This document shows, in pieces, positions 48,603 to 58,783 of a stretch of DNA of 64,000 nucleotides (position 1 is its first letter; each line of letters starts with the position of its first letter). The notes below the pieces were generated by a model, which was not told where the DNA came from, ran no database searches, and worked only from the letters and a program-made list of their open reading frames with translations. Origin of the DNA: Gordius sp. MW1 (lineage: Eukaryota > Nematomorpha > Gordioida > Gordea > Gordiidae); contig OZ038533.1 of the NCBI GenBank assembly GCA_964036665.1, positions 19,898,575 through 19,962,574 on the forward strand, written 5' to 3'. The position numbers were made by a program, and so were the translations under genes.

Positions 48603-50168
48603 TAGAGACCTGCACTGGCGGCCCGAGGCCCGGCGCTTTAAAATTCCAGGCCGGGCCTGATTCATAATTAATAGGCCCGGCCCGGAATAATTTAAAAGTA
48701 AATAATTTAGAAGTAGTAGCCTAAGTAGTCTTTTGTTCTGTCTAAACAATAATTACAAAAAATTAATTAATTACAAGTTATTGATTCATTCATTTTGCGC
48801 TTTTTCTACAAACAATTGAGTATGGAACAAAAAAATCTACTCCTAATAGCTGAAAATATTCAGAAAGAATCATGGGCGTAGTCAGGTTTTGGATTAGGGG
48901 AGGGGGCAAAATGTTTAAAAGCTCATTTAGAGGGGGGCAAAACATAATTTTTTTTAATTTTTCAATGTTTTTGCATTGAAAAAAAAATTTTTCCGTAAAT
49001 TAGGGGGGGGGGGGGCCAGCCGCCCCCCCCCCCTGCCCCCCCCCCTGGCTACGCCCATGGAAAGAATTTTATAAAGTAAAGGAAATTGACACCTTCATAA
49101 TGTTAAAGAATAGCACTTTACACAGAATATGGGGTTTCAAAAAAATTTCCACTATTTTTGCTAACATTTTAGGTCAGCTATTATTAAATGTTAATTTTTA
49201 TTTTTGTACTTAGCCATTAAACTTTAACATAAATCATTTTTATTTATATACATAAACATTCTAGATTTATAATAAACAAGATAATAACCCGTTGTACGAT
49301 TACCCAAACTAAATAGTAGATAAACTCCAATCTATGCCATCTAGGCGAAATTTTAATAAGAACTAAATTAATTTAATTAATTTTGATACTGAAGAATAAA
49401 AATAAGTTAATGGTTTGGGACCATAATAATTCATCGAATTTGCAACCTACAATCATCGTCTAAGTTTTTTTATATAACAAGCAAAGACGGTCTAAAACAT
49501 CGATATTTTATCCTTTTCGCCTTTAATATTTTTATATTCAATCTTTGCATTTTTATGAATAAATTCATTTATAGTGATATTTAGAAATTAAAAATTTGAA
49601 AAATATTCGGGTCGAATTCGAATCTTAAAATTTTTTTCGAATCAAATTCGAATCCTTATTTTAATATTCGACGACTCTCGAATCGAATATTTTTTCAAAC
49701 AAAATTATCGAATCCGAATCAAATACTAAAAATATTCGATTTGATTTAAAATCCACAGGCTTATTGCAAAGACCACAGTGGTCAATGTCTGGCGCTTAGC
49801 TCCCTTGTTTTAAGATTTTTCGACATCTGTTCATCTGCCTCGAATGAGAAGTGTTTTCGTCAGCGGGCCGGATTTAAAAAGAGCTGAGAACAAATTTAAA
49901 CGCAGAAATTTTCGATGCCTGTCTTTTTGCCTCAAAATAGTTCCATTATCGATTTATTATTATATTATATGCGTTTTATTTTTTAATTTAAAATTTTACC
50001 AAAATTGAGTTTAATTCCTGCAATCATAAAAATTCCGGGCCCCCGGGCCGGGTTTTGTTTTTAAAGATGCTAAAATTCGGGCCCCGAACGGGCCTGATTT
50101 TTTCCCCATTTTAAATTTCGGGCTCGGGCTGGGCCTTAAAAAAAAATCGATTTTGCAGTTCTCTCTTG
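48603..50168. other. Region bounded by GGCCCGG-rich hAT-like ends
   Basis: The left boundary tagagacctgcactgg with GGCCCGG repeats and the right boundary gattttgcagttctctc with CGGGCC repeats face each other like hAT termini. The flanking 8-mers do not match, so I cannot prove one element. The interior is AT-rich and holds a 'GGCGTAGCC' MITE at 48,871-49,061 with long G and C runs. No ORF of note. Confidence 0.4.
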
Positions 50169-50250
50169 CATACCGAGTTGCTGCCATTTTTTGTATACCC
50201 CAACATTTGTCCGCCTTTTAACCCATATTACCTTTGGCCCTAACTACCTA

Positions 50251-50772
50251 TGCCCAAAGCAAAAAAGGATCTGATGATCACTACCGAGAACTTTGTCCCA
50301 TTCCTCCCTCCTTAATCTACCGCCCAGTCCAATTCCCAAATTGTCCCTACAAATAATATGTTCTCGCAAACATCCTTTTTGGAAAACATAACCTTACAAC
50401 CTGGCCAAGGCGAGAACGCGGGTACGAGTGATACTGATATATATACGAAACAAATCATTTCACCGTCGAAGTCCAACGAAAAGGATTTAGGGCCCCATAT
50501 CGAGTCAAGTCCACTCACTTTTAGCGGGGTGGGCCAAAAAAATGAATCGTATGGAAGCCCTCCTGGAATCAAGACTTCCACCTGCTCCTTCCCAGCCTTG
50601 AGAAGCAAAACAACCGCCAGTCCTTAGTATTGCCTCTTCATCTCATATTTACGAATCAGCTGAAAACATTATGTACTGGGGCCAGGGTTTCTTTCAGCCC
50701 CAATTTCGAATACCCCCCCGGAGAGTTTTGATTGAAGGAAGCATGAACTCAAGTTCCATCATGAAGTCATAA
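50251..50772 (+). pseudogene. Broken ORF, possible retroelement gag-like fragment
   Basis: Two overlapping frames: one opens near 50,251 and runs through NMFSQTSFLENITLQPG; the other carries MEALLESRLPPAPSQP and later MYWGQGFFQPQFRIPP, ending at 50,772. The composition is polar and Gln/Pro/Ser-rich. I recognise no domain. It lies upstream of the RT relic at 53,980-55,400, so a capsid or ORF1 role is possible but unproven. Confidence 0.35.
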
Positions 50773-51590
50773 ATTATATTAGTAGGCTAAAATTGAAATT
50801 CAATAAATTATTTTAATTGTCAATAAAAAAATATAAAAGTGGCGAAATTAATTTTTTTTTACAAATCAGGTGGAAATCATTCATAGACATCATTTTTTAA
50901 CATCTGTGAATCCTAATTTACAATCTTGAAAATTATAAATTATCCTTAATTAAAAAATATCAATAGGTTAATAAACATAAATCAATGCTTTTAGAATTAT
51001 TAAATCACTATCTTACTTATAAACTTAAAAATAATTATTATTAATAATAGATTCTATTGTTGGTTTTTTATTGATATAATATGCTTATTTTGAATTGCAG
51101 TTGCTGGTAAATATAAAAGTACTCTTTTACACTAATTTAGTAAAAAGAAAAAGCCTAATAAAAAAGATGGTAAATATGATTTAATTTGGAATAATTTTAA
51201 TTATGTATGGGTATTTGTGTTTATATAAAATAAGACATGAATATGTTTGTTTAGGTAAAGATGGGACTGAATTAAAAAAACTCTTGTTTTATCCCTTACT
51301 ATGGGAAATTATGGTAATTATTTTTAAGCATTAGATATTTTAAATATATATAAGATAAAGGCAGATATTATTCTGCTTCCAGCAGTGAAATTCACATGAC
51401 CTGAAAGAGGCAAGAAAGATTTTGGTTTTATTATAGAAGTATTATATATATTTTCATGTTTTAGGTCAAGATGAAAATTGTAATTCTGCTGGAGTGGGGA
51501 AAATTGTCTCTTCTTTTTCTTATGATAAAAATGCTAGTAATTAAAATTATGCAAGTTGTTTTTATTTTATTTATATATATTGATAAAGAT
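50773..51590. other. Gene-free AT-rich stretch
   Basis: No ORF or repeat of note is seen. Confidence 0.5.
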
Positions 51591-52572
51591 GAGTGTATTG
51601 GCAGCTCTACTAATTGCTCAGTCTCTGAAAGTGAAAAACACGGGCAAAATTTAAAACTTAAACCATCATATAAATTTATGATTTCATGGACATCTAAATT
51701 AGAGGTGTGCACGGATCAAATTTTTTTTATCCGATCCGATCCGAGGTGTTTTTGAAAAATTTTATATCCATTCGATCCGTTCCGAGTTTTTTAAATTCTA
51801 AATCCGATCCGATCCGAGTTTTTTAAAATCTAAATACGATCCGATACGATCCGAAATTTTTAAGTTAAAATTTTACGAACAGAACTTTTTATTTCGATTA
51901 AATTCAAAATACATAAAAATAAGGTATAGCAATTTTAATAGACCTGAAATAAATATAAAATTTTATTTGACTAATTCCATATTATCATATAAAAATAATA
52001 AAGAATCTTTCTGGTTTAATTCAGGAAAGAAGCTACGCGTGTGCTTTAAGGAAAGGGGAGATTGTGATTGATGATTTTCGGAGTTGAGTTGAGATAGAAA
52101 GAGATGCGTGTGCTAAAAAGGAAACGGGATATGCTGATTTATCATTGACACTAGCTCTTCTCCAAACAAGAAAGTCTAGCTAGGGAAAAACGCTAGAGAA
52201 ATACTGATAAATATATTAGGGTAAGTAAGGTGAGAGGTGGTATTGGGCATCAAAAATGGTAAATTAAAAAAAGAATGCAAAGATAATTATGAAAAGGTAT
52301 ACTAACAATTATTAATTTAATTAATTAGAACTTATTATTGTTTATTTTAAATTTGAAAATCCCATCCGATCCGACTAAAATAAAATGTTCATCCGATCCG
52401 ATCCGATCCGACTTCCAAAATTAAAATGTTGATCCGATCCGATCTGAGTTCGGACGGATCGGATCGGATGTCGGATCGTATTGATCCGTGCACATTTCTA
52501 ATCTAAATACAAATGGCTAATTTTTGATGAAGCCTTAGGTGGGGCTTTATGCTCTGTCTGTTCTCTTTACAG
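51591..52572 (+). pseudogene. TTF-type zinc-finger (transposase N-terminus) ORF split by a MITE
   Basis: The left part (about 51,591-51,699) reads KDECIGSS...SYKFMISWTSK. The right part (52,501-52,570) reads YKWLIFDEALGGALCSVC. The frame is continuous across the 801-bp MITE at 51,700-52,500 once one 8-bp duplication is discounted. The pattern SW-x3-Y-x-WL-x-F...C-x2-C resembles the N-terminal zinc finger of TTF/ZMYM-type hAT transposases. Nothing convincing continues after 52,572, so this is a fragment. Confidence 0.55.
51700..52500. mobile_element. Non-autonomous hAT-like element (801 bp) with GATCC subterminal repeats
   Basis: Ends TAGAGGTGTGCACGGATC and GATCCGTGCACATTTCTA. A perfect 8-bp duplication ATCTAAAT occurs at 51,692-51,699 and 52,501-52,508. 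Many GATCC/GGATC pentamers cluster inside both ends, a common hAT transposase-binding arrangement. No coding capacity. Confidence 0.85.
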
Positions 52573-52827
52573 CATACTTTCTTAAAAAAACACTTGCCCG
52601 TTAAAATATTACATGTATTTATTTAATGATTATGCGTGTATGTATCTATTTATATATCACTTATATCACCAATAATAAATATTATACAAAATGGTTTAGC
52701 AATTAAAAAAATTTTACCCCCCCCCCCCAGAAGTTGAAAATACCCCCCCCCCCCCGGAGCATTTTTTCTGAAAGAAACCCTGAATGGGGCCCTAGCCCAA
52801 TACAAAGAGTACACATGCCTACAGACG

Positions 52828-53039
52828 CTGAACTAAAAATTATCGAAAACGAAAAAGCTAATGCTTCTCCGAAGCTTACTAATATCGAACTTTTGAAAAA
52901 GAGGCTCAAAGCCTTTAAAGAAGCTTTTTATAAAAACCCTGCAATTCCTCCTTATCAAAAACATGAAGCTGAGTTTCTACTATCACTTGGAGAAACTATT
53001 AAATGTTATGATGACACAATTGATAAATTCTCGGATTAG
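52828..53039 (+). CDS. Small unknown ORF, charged
   Basis: An ORF from ATG 52,818 or in-frame upstream sequence to TAG at 53,037-53,039: MPTDAELKIIENEKANASP, then LLKKRLKAFKEAFYKNPAIP and a DDTIDKFSD tail. It is Lys/Glu-rich and probably helical. I do not recognise it. It sits next to the structured block at 53,040-53,400 and ahead of retroelement remains, so it may be an ORF1-like piece of that element. The upstream frame (from 52,734) is low-complexity Pro and probably untranslated. Confidence 0.35.
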
Positions 53040-53400
53040 CTCTAGCAACATACTATGGCTGGCAGGCCGTTACCGGGAAATCCAAGCTGGGCAGAACGAA
53101 ATGGCCTAGGATCCTATACAGAGCCGGTTAACACTTTTCGTACGTAATGTAGATATACAACTCAAAGGAAGGCGCCCCTGCCAAGAAAAAAGGGAGCGCC
53201 AGAGACTAGGACGTAGGGAACGAGCCTACGTCCGGAAGGTAGCGGCGACTCTCGGCTGTGGTGATAACCCGTCGAGGTCAGTGGGGGATAAACGGATTCC
53301 GAGCTGGTTAACTAACATCACCTCCCTAGCTAGGAATCTCGCCATAAACACCATCTTGTTGTGTTTATCGACACAAAGGCGGGTGTGGAGAATAAAGTAA
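53040..53400 (+). other. GC-rich block with strong RNA hairpins
   Basis: GC content is clearly higher than the surroundings. A perfect 9-bp stem ggacgtagg/cctacgtcc (53,209-53,217 with 53,225-53,233, 7-nt loop) and a bulged stem ggcgcccct/agggagcgcc (53,171-53,179 with 53,191-53,200) lie side by side. Longer-range complements exist (ctcgg near 53,255 with ccgag near 53,299). No ORF. I could not match it to hammerhead, HDV, tRNA or group I/II cores. It may be a leader or ribozyme-like domain of the adjoining retroelement. Confidence 0.45.
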
Positions 53401-53699
53401 AAACAAATAATATGACGGAAGTATATAGACGTATGAAGTGATTAAAGGTAAGATGAGGGAAGACAACAGACACACACATTTGTTTTTATGTAGTGATGCA
53501 TTTCGAATATTTTTATGATGGTCTTTGTCGCATGAATACTGCACACATTTGTTTTTATGTAGTAAAGCATTAAGATATTTTTATGATGGTTGTCGTCTCG
53601 TGAATACTATATACATATTATTTTTGTGATCTTGGTCTTGTGTGGATATAATAAAGTTGGATTGCGTATTGTATATTCCCTGAACTGAACAGTAATAAA

Positions 53700-55440
53700 G
53701 TTGGATTGCGTATTGTATATTTCCTGAACTCAACACATCTCCCTGATGTTTGTCCGGATATAGAGGAACTTGTTCCACCTTTTTCCTCTATTATGTCGCT
53801 ACCCTCTCCATCTAATGTGCCAGAACACCTTCTCAACGATTGGTCGGTGGTAGATCCTGATGGCGGGGACCTACCTATCATTAGCGAACCGTCCAATATC
53901 CCCGTTTTCCCCCAACAAATTACTCGCGTATTATTTTCACTAACCCATTAAACCTTACTACTTCCCTTCTTCGTCTTCATCACACCCAATCATCGTTCAC
54001 CTACAAAGTTGCTAAATCGGGCTTCAAACCCTTATTTGATAGGAGGGTCATTGCTGCCAACAGGGGGCGTTACATTACACCTACACGCGTCCATCCAATA
54101 TCACGGCAACATAGACATTTAGCGACTGAAGTTATTGATGCAAACATCGTTCGGCAAAATCCAAGAACACCTTCATCCATGTATTTTATTCCAAAATCCG
54201 ACGGTAGCCCTAGACTCATCGCTGACCTTGGAACAGTGAGCAAGAACATCAAGTATCCCTTCTCGCTTTAATCAATCCCCTTGATAACTTCGTCCCTACG
54301 AGAGACCAAATTTGCTACCAAAATTGAGATGAAATCAGCTTTCTTTTCTATACGATTGGACCCTGCTGTATCACATTTATTCGCTTTCAAACTAGGAAGA
54401 CAAAAATATTGCTATAATAAGGTCCTCCCAATGGGAGCCTGTTTTTCCCCATACCTACAACAAATTGCTCGACTTATGCCATAAATGAATCAAGACTTGC
54501 CGTTATAACGTCTACCTAGACGATATCTTAATCATTGGGAGCTCTTACGAAATAGCGAGAGAAAATACTAATGAATTTCTTAAGCTGTGCGTCAAATGGA
54601 CTCTCTTAATTGACAGACCCAAATTAATCCTCACCCTACTCAAACTTTTTCCTATTTAGGGATCGAGATTAACTTACGGAATCATTACCTAAACATCAAT
54701 GATAGATTCTTCGACAAAATTGATTCAGCAGTCAAGAATATGACGTATTTCACCACTTCACAGGCAAAGCCACATCCCTTAGTCGTTCAAGTCTGCTTAG
54801 GAATCCTCACACATTACATATATATGGTAACCGGTTGGTCCAAATTCCTGTCCCCATTGTACAATCTCTTCCTAAGTACGCATCCCGCAGATTTCAATAC
54901 TAGATGGATGACGGTCAAACTCCTGGAACTAAGAGACTGTCTAATTTTTCCCTTTCCAATGACCATCACTCTGTCACATGTAGTATCCGCCGATGCCTCC
55001 ACCTCACACCTAGGAATCTCCTTCAGAGGCCAAAACATGTCAATCTCAATAACAAACACCTTCAGATGCCACTCCTTCATTCCCTGGCCATTCCCCTAGC
55101 ACTTCTCAGAGATGAATCAGAATACCCAAATCTTAAGCCTAAAATATGCAAGGACTCCAAAACAGCCTTTTACATATTCAAGAAGGGTTCAGCCCATGCC
55201 CCTTACCTTGAGGAAGCGCTTCCAAAATTCTACATATTATCGGAGGACTTCTACCATCAAACAAGGTTTGGAATGGATACGAACAGACGCCAACCCTGCA
55301 GACCTTCCCTCCAGAACGTGGATCCTGGTTCACGAAAGATGGCGAGACATGAGATCAATGATGTTATAGCGAAAGATTTTGGGCTCTACCATAGAACTGC
55401 AACCGGTTTGCCCTGGCATCAATACCGTAGATGTTCCTAA
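53700..55440 (+). pseudogene. Degenerate retroelement RT/RNase H (DIRS/Ngaro-like or other)
   Basis: Pieces in order on the plus strand: ANRGRYITPTRVHPISR (about 54,055), MYFIPKSDGSPRLIADLGTV (about 54,180), KIEMKSAFFSIRLDP (palm Asp), KVLPMGACFSPYLQQ, YLDDILIIGSS (catalytic YLDD, about 54,510), VVSADASTSHLGISF (RNase H Asp) and GLEWIRTDANPADLPSR (RNase H tail). Several frameshifts and stops (near 54,245, 54,482, 54,660 and 55,100) make it non-functional. The fused RT and RNase H suggest a DIRS/Ngaro- or LTR-class element. No protease, integrase or tyrosine recombinase is seen, so the class is open. Confidence 0.65.
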
Positions 55441-55444
55441 GAAT

Positions 55445-56394
55445 CGTACTATAATTCACAACCATTTTTTCTTCACTACCCCAAAATTTTCGCTATTAAT
55501 ACCTCATATATATACAAATATATTCTTACTTTATATTCGCAATTTCGCTCTTTATATTCTTACGCGATGTGAAATATAAAATAAAATAGAGATGGGGGAT
55601 ATCCCTTTGGGGACTCTCCCCTCAAAAAGTCTTAATAGTAAATTCATGTATAACAAAAGTCTATGAGACTTCCAAATTCCAATAAGTTAAGATACTAAAT
55701 TTTTGCTTTTAGATCTGTTTTTTAGGTTGGTTACAATGAGGAATGGCTAGAATTAGCCCATCTCCAACTAGCCTGGACCTCTGTTTTCCGTACAAATACT
55801 AGCACCGTTTCAATAGAAAATATTCTCTTATAAGATAAAATTTAGATTGGTTTAAAGTATATAAGCAAAAATATATTATGTGAATAAGACAAAATTTTGC
55901 CAAAAAACGTTTTTTTTCCTATAAAATTTTTAATTTTTTAAAGCTAATTATTATTTCCACATCTCTTATGACAAAATACAAAAGTGGTTTAATGTTATAT
56001 AAATTATATTAAAGAAATAATTACAAAGGTAGAAATAGAATGGGCTATAATCAGCCCCTTTCTCCCCTAGTGCAAAACTAAATTTGGGCCAAAAGATTCA
56101 CACTTAAATGGTTTTAACAGTACTAAATTAATTCAAATACAGCACTCTATATTATATTAGAAATATTCAATTATATTATTTCAAATTAATTAAATTTTAA
56201 TATGAGAAAAGTTACTAAGATAATGTAACATTTTCCTATAAAAAGTAACTAATTAGTTAGGAGCAATTTAATAACATCTCTAATATAATACATATTCTTA
56301 AACTGTGCTTTTAATGAAATTATGTTTAAACAAAGATGTTTTAGAAAATAAATTATTTAAGCCCATATATTTAGATGCAAGTTATTGCAAACAT
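55445..56394. other. Gene-free AT-rich stretch, 3' flank of the phosphatase gene
   Basis: Nothing is recognisable apart from the expected 3'UTR of the minus-strand phosphatase gene. Confidence 0.5.
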
Positions 56395-57057
56395 TTATCT
56401 TTTATTTTGACTAGTAATGTCCTCAACAAAATTTACACAACATTTGTAACATTTTTGATAAACTTCTTCAAAACTTTCTATTCCTTTGTCCTTAATAGAA
56501 ATAAATGAGATAAAAATAATAATTAGGTAATTACATAATATGGGTCTCTTATATATTTATCATTTTTATTTGGCCACCATTTGCCTAAAAGATCAATTTT
56601 GGCTTTTGAATTTTTTGGTGCTATATCCATTATTTCTCTAAAAGCAATTTATTTAATAAATTTGATTAACAAATACTCAAGGTTCATATTATCCATCGCT
56701 AAGATGTAGTCATAATCAAAAAAGTCATCCTCTACAAGCTTAGATAAATAAATCTTTCATGCAGCAGGAATTACTTGTCTAGCAGAATGTTGAAAATCAA
56801 TATTGTGATTTTTTATTACAGTTAAAGCTCTATAATCAGGAGACTTGCCAAAATGATAATTGGCAGTTCCAGCACTATCAACTTTCCACTTAAATGTAAA
56901 TAAAATATAAACAAATTTGTAAATACATCAAGTTGTTTATCCTTAACAATTTGACGTAAACAAGCCTCAGCAATTGGTGAACGACAAATGTTCCCTGAAT
57001 AAATTGCAAGTTAATATTGATACTTTTACCTAAGCATACAAATAATATGGACGGCAT
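56395..57057 (-). CDS. ACP1: Low-molecular-weight protein tyrosine phosphatase, six exons with micro-introns
   Basis: Exons on the minus strand: 57,057-57,030; 56,994-56,927; 56,888-56,775; 56,738-56,671; 56,637-56,535; 56,490-56,395 (TAA). The introns are 35, 38, 36, 33 and 44 nt, all GT-AG, and phases agree. The joined 477 nt encode 158 aa, the normal family length (about 157). The P-loop CLGNICRS (residues 8-15) supplies nucleophile Cys8 and phosphate-binding Arg14. WKVDSAGTA follows, then FDYILAMD, KAKIDLLG and DPYY with the general acid Asp124. The last exon gives the usual EEVYQKCYKCC helix. The enzyme hydrolyses phosphotyrosine through a cysteinyl-phosphate intermediate in the cytosol. 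Read straight through, the locus shows stops and looks like a pseudogene; splicing all five micro-introns restores every conserved block, so I consider it intact. Confidence 0.95.
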
Positions 57058-57327
57058 CCTGGCCTATACGCAAAAAGGGCCCTAGTTAAAATAGCACACA
57101 CGCGGTCAATGCTCTTTATTTGGGGCCATTTTGGGGCGATGGCTACATATACCCATAGACTACATGTACCATTAATTTTAGTATGCGCAGCCATTTTCAA
57201 AAATGCGTTTCTTATAATTACCATTTTCCGATCAACAAATGTTCGCTATTATGATATCGTTGTTTACTTAAATTAATAGCGCATTTTTTTTGTATTCAAT
57301 CGTATAGCCTCACTCATTTGTATAAAG
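57058..57327. promoter_or_regulatory. Short head-to-head intergenic region
   Basis: 270 bp separate the phosphatase start (minus) from the ATG at 57,328 (plus). This arrangement allows a shared bidirectional promoter, but no TATA or initiator can be assigned. It contains the left arm (about 57,163-57,229) of an inverted repeat whose mate is at 58,459-58,515. Confidence 0.4.
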
Positions 57328-57611
57328 ATGGTAAGTACAATTTTTTTAAAAGTATTATATAGCTATAGAAAGAAACTTTTGGACATTATTTTGAATCAAT
57401 AGATTTACTGAAAGCTAAGGCAGAATATAATAACAAAATTTTCACCAATTATTATACAGCAACATCCTTGTCATTAGACAAAGATGAATATGCTCAAGAT
57501 ATAATAACAAGATTTAAATATAGATTAATAAAGTATTGCTGTGTTAAAGGGGGGAAAAGTAAAGATTTGCCAAAACCAAAGAATAGCAAGAAATATTTTC
57601 AAAATTTCTAG
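57328..57611 (+). CDS. SWIM/FAR1-type N-terminal domain protein fragment
   Basis: Proposed exon 1 is just the ATG (57,328-57,330). A 38-nt GT-AG intron follows (57,331-57,368), then exon 2 (57,369-57,611, TAG), giving about 81 aa. The protein has GHYFESIDLLKAKAEYNN, a stretch ending RFKYRLIKYCCVKGGKSKD, and then a basic tail. The pattern F-S/x-L...Y...Y-x-CI/V-x-GG is like the N-terminal domain of SWIM zinc-finger and MULE/FAR1-type transposase-derived proteins. The zinc-binding remainder is missing, so this is a truncated gene or a transposon fragment. Inverted repeats on both sides (57,163-57,229; 58,459-58,515) favour transposon origin. Confidence 0.45.
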
Positions 57612-58117
57612 AGGTATTATTTAAATTGTGATTTTTAAACTATTTTCTATAGGTGTTATTCATTGATATGTATTTCATTGGTATTGAACATTTCAAAGCT
57701 TATGTTAGAGCGTAGAGTCCCTGAAATTTTATAATGGCTGCAAGTAACATAAATTTTGTTGTTTTAAATTTATAATTAAGATGTATGCAATCCTCAACAA
57801 TTCAACATAGATACTAATATCTATGATGTTAGTGATTCTCAACATCCCTTTCTAAAAAGTAATTACATTTAAACTGTTGTAAACTTTTTTAGATTTAACC
57901 TTTAAGCAGAAAAGCAAACCTATTAAAGTGAAAAATCTCTCCCACCTGTGTCCTACACATTTTTAATATTATAATTTATGGTTAATAAAAGATGCATTTT
58001 TTACTAAATTGTTTTTTACAGTCTTATTAGTGTAATTAACACATTGAAGGACAGCTTTATTAATAAAATTAAATAAGTACTTAGAAATATATACGATTCT
58101 CATTATTATATTATTTA

Positions 58118-58325
58118 AAATATGACATCAAACTAAATTATATAAAAAAGTCATTTAAAAATAATTGTTTTGATATTCACTTAACTTGAAACTTAAAAAA
58201 ATTGCATTATTTTGCATAATAGATGATTACTCTGCCTAAAATATGACATCAAACTAAATTATATAAAAATTCATTTAAATGTTATCTTTAATGCTTCATA
58301 ATAGTTGATATTCACTTAACTTACA
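58118..58325. repeat. Direct repeat, two diverged units about 120 bp apart
   Basis: tatgacatcaaactaaatta followed by tataaaaa occurs at about 58,121 and 58,241. Both are followed by gatattcacttaactt at similar spacing. Confidence 0.7.
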
Positions 58326-58533
58326 AAAATTGGATAAATTATTTTGCAAAAATCAATTACATAAAACTTTCATTTGAATTAATATTCATTTGTCATCCTG
58401 GTTGTTTTACAAATGTCTATTCTTGCCATGAAACATACAAATTACCGAACGTGTTCGTAATGGTAATTATAAGAAATGCATTTTTGAAAACGGCTGCGCA
58501 TACTAAAGGTAGGTGTAGCCATGGCCTTTATTT

Positions 58534-58783
58534 GGCACTATCAACTCGCCGAAAACCATCGTGATGAATTCACCCTGGGACATTAACGAACTTCTCTCCA
58601 TTATCATAAAGAAGGCCCTTAATTGAGTACCTTTTATAATAATTATCAATTTTATTATAAAATATACCTAAATTTTTTAATTCGAAATCGAATGATTATA
58701 TGCTTATTTGTTGGGGCACATTTTTTAACATTGGTACATTCAATTCGGCAAGATGGTTTTCGGCATGTTGACGGGCCACCCTT
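58534..58783. mobile_element. MITE with CAACTCGCCGAAAAC ends (relative of 47,965-48,130)
   Basis: The left end actatcaactcgccgaaaac is mirrored by gttttcggcatgttgacggg near 58,757-58,776, which continues ccacc. The interior differs from the 47,965 copy. No target duplication is clear, because the left tip adjoins another repeat. Confidence 0.55.

Larger units (their letters stand above)
57163..58515. mobile_element. Putative DNA transposon with about 60-100-bp inverted repeats
   Basis: The segment ttagtatgcgcagcc...tcttataattaccatt at about 57,176-57,227 is mirrored at 58,459-58,510 with a few mismatches. Partial matching extends outward (ggccat...ggctaca). Between them lie the SWIM/FAR1-like ORF and AT-rich DNA. 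No clear target duplication was found. The class is unknown, Mutator-like by its ORF. Confidence 0.5.

Noticed and set aside
53040-53400. Hammerhead or HDV-like ribozyme
   Set aside because: I looked for the CTGANGA/GAAA core and the HDV double-pseudoknot arrangement and could not find either; reported only as an unidentified structured block.
56395-57057. Phosphatase pseudogene with in-frame stops
   Set aside because: All stops lie in segments with GT...AG borders, and their removal restores a full-length family member with consistent phases, so micro-introns explain it better.
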